From the IMG/VR virus record IMGVR_UViG_3300008266_014512, positions 1-26,981 of that record: a DNA stretch of 26,981 nucleotides, one strand, 5' to 3'. Positions 15,402-21,651 of the stretch are shown one piece after another. A program made the translations under genes and the position numbers. Source of the DNA: a virus. The notes under the pieces were generated by a model. That model searched no databases. It was not told the origin of the DNA and worked only from the letters and a program-made list of their open reading frames with translations. The number at the start of each line of letters is the position of its first letter. Position 1 is the stretch's first letter.

Positions 15402-16046
15402 TTATCCTAGAACACTTTTTGCCTTGTTAAGAAGCTCTGTGCGGTGGTCGATACCTAGAGTACCACCATTTACTTTCTTGGTTACAGCTGTAATATCATC
15501 ACTGTCAGCAAGAGCGTTCAGACCGCGTGAACTCCAGAACCATGCAGCTGATTCTACAGCACCTTGAGGAGTTTTTAGATATTCAGCAGCTTCATCTACA
15601 GAGATACCCTTGGCTTTAGCAAAAGCTGTATAGTTAGCGCGGCCGGTTAGCTGAATAACACCGCGGCCCTTGAACTTCGCACCATCACCTTCTTCAGTAT
15701 TACCTAGATTCTTTGCACCCCAAGCACCACCATAGATGATATTTGCAATGGCTGATTGATCTGCTTTCTGGCCGGTTGCGTCGTTACGACCGACCTTACC
15801 AGCTTGTTCAGCTGTAATACGAGAACCAAACATGGCTGTGAGAGCGGTAGTCTTGTAGTTAAGATTTTCTTCTACTACCTTGAACTCACCTGACTCATGT
15901 GCTGTTTGAGCAAGGAAATGAGCCATTCGAAGAGGTGTATTAATACCGTACTTCTCAGCAAGAACAGGAGCTAGTTCTGCAATTGCACCAAGAATTTCTG
16001 GCTTACCACCAGGTGCTAGTTTTTGAAGTTGTGCTAGTGTAGCCAT
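15402..16046 (-). CDS. Glycoside hydrolase family 19 endolysin (chitinase-like lysozyme)
   Basis: Peptidoglycan-degrading enzyme of 214 aa with the GH19 fold found in many phage endolysins. The catalytic pair is visible as Glu51 in 'FLAQTAHESGEF' and Glu60 in 'VVEENLNY'. Substrate-cleft motifs are 'YGGAWGAKNLGN' and 'FKGRGVIQLTGRANY' (126-139), and 'SAAWFWSSRGLNALADSDDITAVTKKVNGGTLGIDHR' completes the family pattern. There is no signal peptide or transmembrane segment, so release would need a holin, which is not seen here. A role inside the virion is also possible. GGAG lies before the ATG at the end of the preceding 52-aa gene. Confidence 0.92.
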   Translation of the reverse strand: MATLAQLQKLAPGGKPEILGAIAELAPVLAEKYGINTPLRMAHFLAQTAHESGEFKVVEENLNYKTTALTAMFGSRITAEQAGKVGRNDATGQKADQSAIANIIYGGAWGAKNLGNTEEGDGAKFKGRGVIQLTGRANYTAFAKAKGISVDEAAEYLKTPQGAVESAAWFWSSRGLNALADSDDITAVTKKVNGGTLGIDHRTELLNKAKSVLG

Positions 16047-16047
16047 T

Positions 16048-16206
16048 TTAACTCTCCGTTTTACTATTAGCTGCCTCTATCTGAGGTAATACTTGCTTTC
16101 TGATTTCTTCTGTAATAGGAAGACCGATACGTGTAGGAAGTTCACCGATACCGGCTAGAATTGTGTTGATTTGATCAAGTGTCAATGTTAAGGTAAGTTC
16201 ATTCAT
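16048..16206 (-). CDS. Small conserved-type protein next to fibre genes
   Basis: A 52-aa gene beginning MNELTLTLTLDQINTILAGI with 'GELPTRIGLPITEEIRKQVLPQI' following. The pattern 'LTLDQINTIL..LGELP......I..I..Q..PQ' resembles small phage proteins of unknown function that often accompany tail fibre genes. It fits tightly between the fibre gene (gap four bases) and the lysin (gap one base), and its end carries the lysin's ribosome-binding site. A degenerate 21-aa relative seems to lie at 17164-17229. Function unknown. Confidence 0.65.
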   Translation of the reverse strand: MNELTLTLTLDQINTILAGIGELPTRIGLPITEEIRKQVLPQIEAANSKTES

Positions 16207-16210
16207 GATA

Positions 16211-17116
16211 TTATCCTTGCTTAAGTGATGTTATTTCTTCTCTTAATTTAGCTATCTGTACTTGCTGTTCTTTGATAGCTTCGGTTAACAGGGCAACAAT
16301 GTTTCCGTACGATACTGTATAGTAGCCTTCTAAACCCTCTCTCACAACTTCCGGTACATGCTGTTGCAATTCTTGAGCGATGAATCCTATACCTTGCTCT
16401 TCAGTGTCAATTCTAGTATAACTAACACCTCTTAATTTTAGTATCTTGTCTAATGCATCTTTTAACTCAACAACGTCCTTTTTTAGTCTTTCATCTGAAT
16501 AAGCAGTTACGTTACCACGAGCGGTAAAATTACCGGACGTATCAGTCGACAGATCGAATGCTGCATTTGTATCGCAAGTTACTACCCAGCCTCCTGCACC
16601 ACCAGGAACATACATTGTAGCACTGTGGTTTAGAGTAGCGTTTGAAGTATTCATCATCCTTATACAAGGATCGTTACTATTATTGAGCCAGATATTTGGA
16701 GCATCTCTACCGTAACCGCCACCTCCAGTGGTGTCAACTCTCAACCTTGCTGATGTTGTATTACTTGTTGCTATAGAGGTATTACCAGCTGTACCAACAT
16801 ATATTGCTGTACCAAACGTTGCTGTGTTGGTTGTAGTTGTTAGGTTTGCTGAAGTCAAACCACCTCCAATAACAACGTTACCTGAAACGTTAGCTGTACC
16901 AGTGACTTGTAACTTAGCATTTGGAGCAGTATTACCTATCCCAACATTGCCGCTGCTGTCGATGCGCATAACCTCAGTGCCACCTTCAACGAATGCAATT
17001 GTATCAGCAGCTGGAAAAACCATGCCAGTGTTGGTGTCAGTACCTTGAATAGCAGGTGTGGTATTAGAACCGTCTATTCCTGATATACCAGATGATCCGT
17101 TTAGGTAGAGGGGCAT
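16211..17116 (-). CDS. Tail fibre protein with C-terminal S74 chaperone domain
   Basis: A 301-aa fibre-type protein. The N-terminal half has 'EVMRIDSSGNVGIGNTAPNAKLQVTG', the repeat that typically precedes beta-helical fibre domains. The middle is a beta-rich, Thr/Asn/Gly-rich shaft. From residue ~205 there is a peptidase S74 intramolecular chaperone: 'AYSDERLKKDVVEL' with the expected catalytic Ser207 and Lys, then 'GIGFIAQELQQHVPEVV', 'YYTVSYGNIVALLTEAIKEQQ' and a terminal coiled coil. In this family the chaperone trimerises the fibre and then cuts itself off. The final trimeric product would therefore end at about residue 206. GGAG precedes the ATG, and a late-like box lies upstream. Confidence 0.88.
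   Translation of the reverse strand: MPLYLNGSSGISGIDGSNTTPAIQGTDTNTGMVFPAADTIAFVEGGTEVMRIDSSGNVGIGNTAPNAKLQVTGTANVSGNVVIGGGLTSANLTTTTNTATFGTAIYVGTAGNTSIATSNTTSARLRVDTTGGGGYGRDAPNIWLNNSNDPCIRMMNTSNATLNHSATMYVPGGAGGWVVTCDTNAAFDLSTDTSGNFTARGNVTAYSDERLKKDVVELKDALDKILKLRGVSYTRIDTEEQGIGFIAQELQQHVPEVVREGLEGYYTVSYGNIVALLTEAIKEQQVQIAKLREEITSLKQG
16933..16969 (-). repeat. 37-bp direct repeat, copy 1 (fibre genes)
   Basis: Identical base for base to 19103-19139. It encodes the 'MRIDSSGNVGIG' segment just before the shaft of the S74 fibre at 16211-17116. Flanking bases differ. It could serve as a recombination site for swapping fibre modules. Confidence 0.8.
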
Positions 17117-17137
17117 TTATTACTCCGATTTCAGTAA

Positions 17138-17145
17138 TATTTACA
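17138..17145 (-). promoter_or_regulatory. Possible late promoter of the S74 fibre gene
   Basis: The minus strand reads TGTAAATA, one mismatch to the late consensus, 22 bases before the fibre ATG. It lies in a short AT-rich gap after the GC-rich module. Confidence 0.35.
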
Positions 17146-17163
17146 ACATTTTATTATAAGTAG

Positions 17164-17229
17164 TTATGTATTTGAAGCTGACGCTTGCAGGATCATGTTG
17201 ACATCGTTGATGGTGAGTTCAAGTTTCAT
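17164..17229 (-). CDS. Very short ORF, probable truncated relative of the 52-aa gene
   Basis: An ATG at 17229 opens 21 codons beginning MKLELTINDVNMILQAS, ending at a TAA at 17164. The pattern L-T-[IL]-[ND]-[DQ]-[VI]-N-x-I-L matches the start of the 52-aa protein at 16048-16206, but the conserved 'GELP...' half is missing. It follows the 55-aa gene by three bases. It may be a decayed copy left by fibre-module exchange, or a short peptide gene. Low certainty that it is expressed. Confidence 0.4.
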   Translation of the reverse strand: MKLELTINDVNMILQASASNT

Positions 17230-17232
17230 GCC

Positions 17233-17400
17233 CTACTCCGCTGGCGCGATTGTCAGTTCCCCGGCAGCAACCAGGGCCATGATGTTCTGGTAATCCGTGT
17301 TGGCTGGGTCCAGCGGCACAAAGCTGGTCACGCCGTTGATGTCAACGCGGATGTCGTTGTTGACGCCGTTAAAGGCGATGTATTGGGCGTTTGTGTACAT
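17233..17400 (-). CDS. Small fibre-associated protein in GC-rich module
   Basis: A 55-aa gene: 'MYTNAQYIAFNGVNNDIRV', 'DINGVTSFVPLDPANTDYQNIM', 'ALVAAGELTIAPAE'. The pattern 'G...SVPLDPANTDY.NIM.LV..G.LTI.PAE' is a small protein type that commonly follows tail fibre genes in marine and cyanobacterial myophages; its function is unknown to me. It starts three bases after the stop of the upstream fibre gene. Codons are visibly richer in G/C at third positions (GCC, AAC, GGC, GTG, CTG) than those of the neck and head genes, as in the fibre gene upstream, so the two probably arrived together. Confidence 0.72.
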   Translation of the reverse strand: MYTNAQYIAFNGVNNDIRVDINGVTSFVPLDPANTDYQNIMALVAAGELTIAPAE

Positions 17401-17403
17401 GGC

Positions 17404-18474
17404 TTATAGCTCGATTTCGGCGCTATACTGGGCTTCAAGAGCGCAGTCATTGGCAACACTGTTTGTTGCGGAAAACCGCCCCCTAGATGCCGTAAGATTA
17501 ACCCACGCTCCGGCGTTCATGTTAGTACTTGCCAGAGTACTAATCAAGGTCATGGTCGGGGCTGCTCTCATCGAGACAGGCCAATTCACAGAACAGTAGA
17601 AAGTTCTGTTGGTAACTGTGGGGGTCGCTCCCCCACCAACTGCAACAAGCACATCACGATTGTAATACCTCTGACACAACACCAACTCCTGCCCATACTG
17701 CCGCCGCTCAAATGGCGTGGCAGCGGTGCCGACTTCGAGTTGGACACCGGTTATGGCGAAGATGTTGCCATTAGTGCCAAGGCAGTTGACTTGATTAGAT
17801 GTTCCAAAAAACTGCCCAGTTTGCCACGAGCCTGCGGCGGTTTGGAACGTAGAACCTACAGCAAGAAGAAAATTTACTTGTAAGCCTAGTCCGTTTGTAA
17901 AATTCCACGTACCAGCAGTTATCAAGCCCCCAGTTACTGTTACAGATTTTGTTTCCCAAGTATTTACGGCATTAACCGTATATTCCACCACAAATGACCT
18001 GTTGTTCCCCTCATTGATAAAACTTATGCAATGAGTTCCAGTATTACTAGACCTGACTCGGAAAGAAAGAGTGAATGTTTGGCCAACAAGGTCTACAACA
18101 TTAAAACCCTCAATGTTCTGTTGAATAAGAGCAAACTCTGATGCGCCAATTGATGTATCGGCAGTAGTTATAGTTGAACGTAGGCTGTACTGAAAACCAC
18201 TACCAGTAGGAACGTCAGAATTTTGTGATAATGTGGAAACAGCGCCTGATGACAGTGCATAACGCCACCTATCAACTGTGTATCCGGTGGAAGCAGCAAC
18301 AAAGCTTGTCCCGCGCTGCGCAAAATCCATCGCACCATTAATAATCCGGTTCCGCAGAAAGCTGCTGTTCGGCACCGGGGTTCCGGCAAACGTGACATTG
18401 CCGCTACTATCCAGCACAATGTTGTTGCTGGCGGAAGAAGCGTGTTTGATTGCTACTGTTTGAAGTGTGCTCAT
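17404..18474 (-). CDS. Tail fibre/receptor-binding protein with carbohydrate-binding-like domain
   Basis: A 356-aa protein. A short N-terminal attachment segment contains 'ASSASNNIVLDSSGNVTFAGTPVP'. It is followed by a jelly-roll-like domain of the phage fibre type: 'FLRNRIINGAMDFAQRGTS', 'TVDRWRYALSSG', 'IQQNIEGFNVVDLVGQTFTLSFRVRS', 'GLQVNFLLAVGS' and 'GVQLEVGTAATPFERRQYGQELVLCQRYY'. This domain recurs in marine phage fibres and resembles carbohydrate-binding modules, which suggests glycan binding at the host surface (inference). The start overlaps the stop of the preceding S74 fibre gene as ATGA, so the two are coupled. Base use is more GC-rich than the structural core. Confidence 0.82.
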   Translation of the reverse strand: MSTLQTVAIKHASSASNNIVLDSSGNVTFAGTPVPNSSFLRNRIINGAMDFAQRGTSFVAASTGYTVDRWRYALSSGAVSTLSQNSDVPTGSGFQYSLRSTITTADTSIGASEFALIQQNIEGFNVVDLVGQTFTLSFRVRSSNTGTHCISFINEGNNRSFVVEYTVNAVNTWETKSVTVTGGLITAGTWNFTNGLGLQVNFLLAVGSTFQTAAGSWQTGQFFGTSNQVNCLGTNGNIFAITGVQLEVGTAATPFERRQYGQELVLCQRYYNRDVLVAVGGGATPTVTNRTFYCSVNWPVSMRAAPTMTLISTLASTNMNAGAWVNLTASRGRFSATNSVANDCALEAQYSAEIEL

Positions 18475-19475
18475 TTTATATTCTCTGTTATTTTTTTTAT
18501 TTGATTATGAAGAGTGGCGATTTGCTTCTGCTGTTCTTTAATAGCTTCGATTAAAACAGGCACTAGCTTATCATATGATACTGTTTTATATGTATCACCT
18601 TCAGGTGCTTCAAATACAGAGCCCCTTACAAGCTCAGGCATTACAGCTTCTACTTCATTAGCGAGAACACCGTAGTCATGCTCGCCTGGATGACCTATTA
18701 CAGATGATTGCTTCCATCTAAAACGAACACCGTTTAGTGCCAAAACCTTACCAAGAGGGTCGTCTATTTTCTTGATATCTTCTTTAAGTCTCGGGTCTGA
18801 GTAAGCTGTTACGTTACCAGCAGCAGTCATATCACCATTGGTCATGTTAACATACCAACGCCAAGCCGTTGCTGACCAACCACCCATACCTAAAAGACCA
18901 TCAGCTCTTAAGTGCATGTGAGTAGCATAAGAGCCAGAACAATGGAAAGTATATCCGGCTACGTTAGTATTACCCGTTCCACCATTATTGGTAGCCATGA
19001 AATGCATCTGAGAGGACTGAGTAGTGTTAGCTGACCAGCCTCTTGAAACAATACTAGATCCAGATGTACCTTGTACGTCAAGTTTATAACCAGGAGAAGC
19101 TGTACCTATCCCAACATTGCCGCTGCTGTCGATGCGCATGCGTTCGGTGTTGCTGGTTGAAAATGCCTGATACCCAGCGTCGCGCACATTGATGGCAAAG
19201 CCGCCGCCGCTATCCAGACCAGTGTAAACACCAGTCGTGTTTACTGACGAACCAAAATAACTCAAACTAGCAAAGTTGCTACCACGAACGCCAATGGCAC
19301 TATGGACAGATAATTTTTCTGATGGCGAACTCGTCCCAATCCCCACATTGCCGCCACCATCAGTTGCAATAATTGTACCAGTTAATGCCGGTAAAGTGAG
19401 TGTTAATGTGCTAGCAGTGCTAGGCGCATCAAGAGTTATAGAACCACCGCCAGTTGAGTTAAGTTTTACAGGCAT
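18471..19475 (-). CDS. Tail fibre protein with C-terminal S74 chaperone domain
   Basis: A 334-aa fibre-type protein. The N-terminus 'MPVKLNSTGGGSITLDAPSTASTLTLTLP' is a common attachment segment. Two 'GNVGIGT.SP' repeats follow, the second within 'ERMRIDSSGNVGIGTASPGYKLDV'. The S74 chaperone begins near residue 224 with 'AYSDPRLKEDIKKI' (putative catalytic Ser226 and Lys), then 'HDYGVLANEVEAVMPELV', 'YKTVSYDKLVPVLIEAIKEQQ' and a coiled-coil tail. Autocleavage after trimer folding is expected from the family. The middle part (about 19100-19350) is GC-rich while the ends are not, so the gene looks mosaic. The ATG follows the stop of the 528-aa fibre gene by one base. Confidence 0.88.
   Translation of the reverse strand: MPVKLNSTGGGSITLDAPSTASTLTLTLPALTGTIIATDGGGNVGIGTSSPSEKLSVHSAIGVRGSNFASLSYFGSSVNTTGVYTGLDSGGGFAINVRDAGYQAFSTSNTERMRIDSSGNVGIGTASPGYKLDVQGTSGSSIVSRGWSANTTQSSQMHFMATNNGGTGNTNVAGYTFHCSGSYATHMHLRADGLLGMGGWSATAWRWYVNMTNGDMTAAGNVTAYSDPRLKEDIKKIDDPLGKVLALNGVRFRWKQSSVIGHPGEHDYGVLANEVEAVMPELVRGSVFEAPEGDTYKTVSYDKLVPVLIEAIKEQQKQIATLHNQIKKITENIK
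19103..19139 (-). repeat. 37-bp direct repeat, copy 2 (fibre genes)
   Basis: Second identical copy, in the S74 fibre at 18471-19475, again encoding the 'MRIDSSGNVGIG' segment. The two copies lie 2170 bases apart in the same orientation. Confidence 0.8.
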
Positions 19476-19476
19476 G

Positions 19477-21063
19477 TTATACGATCGTCCATGTTGATCC
19501 CGAAGGAACTGTTACTGTTACACCTGAATTTATCGCTACAGGTCCTGGCGTCATTGCGTTATAATTAGTAGGTACTGTATAGTTAGCTGAAATTGTTGTA
19601 GGTGCTATAAAGAAAGGTGATGCAATGTCAGCACTTGATTGAATTTTAGCGATTGGTGTAGCTGTTCCAACGCCAACGTTACCGTTAGCTGCAAGACGAA
19701 CACGCTCACTTGCTTCGGTGTAAAAGATTACGGACCCACCAGTCCCACCTAACTGGCCAATTGTAATCTGCGAGTTGTTTCTAGTGTTAAAAATACGTCC
19801 AGAATCAGCAGCTGAAACATCAACTACAAGTCCAGCAGCAAGATTATCTGGATTATTTAACTGTATTTCACCACCCTCTGAAGCAACAGCACGACTGACT
19901 ATGCCACCATTCACATCAAGTTTTGCTGCGGGTGAGCTTGTTCCAATACCTAAATTGCCATTTGCAACAAAGTAAGCTGCTGTACCAACTGTAAACGTAT
20001 TAGTAACGGAGCTGTTAGCGTATGTAGAAGAATTCGCAGCCATAGTAGCAACATTAGCTGCAAGAGTAGAATTTAACTGATAAGAAGCAGCTGCAGTCCC
20101 ACCTAGGAACGATGCATTATTAGCAGATAACGTTCCGATATATGTTGCGTTTACATATACACCAGTAGCATTAGCTACTAAACCTGTATTGGCTACAACA
20201 GAAATAGTACCTGTGGTAGTAATGGTACCACCAGTTAAGCCATTACCAGTAGCTATGGACGTTACGGAACCTGATCCTGCAGCTGTTGCCCAATATACTG
20301 TAGTACCATTGGATGTTAGTACTTGACCAGCTGTACCTAGAGAGCCGTTAGCGTATATACCCGCAGCTGTATTAAATACTAATTCGCCGCCTGAACCAAT
20401 TACTACATTTGCGTTGAAAGTTTGAATACCACTAAACGTAAACGCACCAGAGGTGTTGACGGTACCTGTAGGAGCTTGTGCCCACGGTAAAGTACCAGTA
20501 GTAATATTTGTAGCGTTTGTATAATAAGATGCTAATTGACCGTTTAGGTACGTAGTATTGTTAGCTGATAGTGTGCCAATGTAAGTCGCGTTTACGTATA
20601 CACCAGTCGCATTAGCAACCAAACCTGTATTTGCATTAACATAAACACCTGTAGTATTTGCAACTATACCGCTATTTGCTAACACAGAAACAGTGCCAGT
20701 GCTTGTTATAGTACCACCAGTCAGACCATTACCAGTAGCTACCGAAGTAACTCCCTGATCATCAGCAGCCCAATATACAGAAGTTCCGTTTGAATGGAGT
20801 ACAAAACCTGAAGTACCCAAACCTCCATTAGCGTAAATACCAGCACCGGAAGTAAGTACTAGGTCGCCAGTAGCGCCAACTGTAAGATTAGCGCTTACGC
20901 TTAAATTGGTTTGATTTGATCCAAGTTCATATACTGCAGAGCCATTAGAAGTAAATAATTTTCTATCTGGTAAATTAATAGCTAATTCACCAGTATCGAT
21001 ATCTCCAGTAGTAGGAGTAACGCCACTAACAGTACTTCTTTTTACTTTAAACTTAGTCGGCAT
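19477..21063 (-). CDS. Large repetitive tail fibre protein
   Basis: A 528-aa fibre. The N-terminus 'KFKVKRSTVSGVTPTTGDIDTGELAINLPDRKLFTSNGSAVYELG' is the attachment domain shared by many marine phage fibres. The shaft contains two copies of a ~50-aa block ('TGNGLTGGTIT.TGT.SV.AN.G...N.TGVYVNATYIGTLSANN') and two copies of 'GIYANG.LGT.G.VL.SNGT.VYWA'. The C-terminal third has 'NGNLGIGTSSPAAKLDVNGGI' and 'ANGNVGVGTATPIAKIQ', and ends in a beta-rich tip 'VPSGSTWTIV'. It has no S74 chaperone of its own. Its start overlaps the coiled-coil gene by 11 bases. Confidence 0.85.
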   Translation of the reverse strand: MPTKFKVKRSTVSGVTPTTGDIDTGELAINLPDRKLFTSNGSAVYELGSNQTNLSVSANLTVGATGDLVLTSGAGIYANGGLGTSGFVLHSNGTSVYWAADDQGVTSVATGNGLTGGTITSTGTVSVLANSGIVANTTGVYVNANTGLVANATGVYVNATYIGTLSANNTTYLNGQLASYYTNATNITTGTLPWAQAPTGTVNTSGAFTFSGIQTFNANVVIGSGGELVFNTAAGIYANGSLGTAGQVLTSNGTTVYWATAAGSGSVTSIATGNGLTGGTITTTGTISVVANTGLVANATGVYVNATYIGTLSANNASFLGGTAAASYQLNSTLAANVATMAANSSTYANSSVTNTFTVGTAAYFVANGNLGIGTSSPAAKLDVNGGIVSRAVASEGGEIQLNNPDNLAAGLVVDVSAADSGRIFNTRNNSQITIGQLGGTGGSVIFYTEASERVRLAANGNVGVGTATPIAKIQSSADIASPFFIAPTTISANYTVPTNYNAMTPGPVAINSGVTVTVPSGSTWTIV

Positions 21064-21631
21064 CTATCCATTCTTCACTAACGGTCTTTTTGTTTTTACT
21101 CTTCTTACCAAGCTCTATAATATTACTATCTTCAATAACCTCTATTGGTTTAGGTAGAGATAGTTTTAGATTATTTAATTCCTCTAATACCTTATTATAG
21201 TTTTTCTTCAGAGTAGAATTATCAGAAATATACGTTTCAACTTTATTATTTAGTTGAGTGTATCTACTATCCAACTCATTGTTAAGTACGTTTAACTCGT
21301 TGATATTACGTTCTGCTGAATCTTTATATTTTTCAAATACTTTTTTGGTATTATTATGATCTTCTTTCTCGTCTTTTAACTCACCAATAAGCTTGTCTTT
21401 CTCAATCGTCATGGCTTGCAAGCCATTAACTGCTTGTTGTAAAGCAGTCTGACTATTATTGTTTTGAATTGTGAGATCGTCAATCTGTTTTCTAGATTCG
21501 CTAACTGCACGTTCTAGAAAAGTAACTTTAGTAGTATTCTCGACTACTTTTCTAGATAAGTCGAGAATTAGCGTTTCGTGAGATTTTATATGTGTCTCAA
21601 CAAAAAAGTCATTAGTCACATTTTCGCTCAT
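21053..21631 (-). CDS. Coiled-coil protein between two fibre genes
   Basis: A 192-aa protein that I cannot assign to a family. Residues ~15-155 form an almost continuous charged heptad-type coiled coil (for example 'LILDLSRKVVENTTKVTFLERAVSESRKQIDDL' and 'ELNVLNNELDSRYTQLNNKVETYI'). A Lys-rich, acidic-ending tail 'LGKKSKNKKTVSEEWIDAD' follows. It has no signal peptide. It is embedded between two large fibre genes and overlaps the downstream one by 11 bases. A structural spacer, fibritin-like whisker or fibre-assembly chaperone would fit (inference). It could equally be a trimerisation partner of the neighbouring fibres. Confidence 0.7.
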   Translation of the reverse strand: MSENVTNDFFVETHIKSHETLILDLSRKVVENTTKVTFLERAVSESRKQIDDLTIQNNNSQTALQQAVNGLQAMTIEKDKLIGELKDEKEDHNNTKKVFEKYKDSAERNINELNVLNNELDSRYTQLNNKVETYISDNSTLKKNYNKVLEELNNLKLSLPKPIEVIEDSNIIELGKKSKNKKTVSEEWIDAD

Positions 21632-21651
21632 AATTTAATTTCCTTTTTCGT

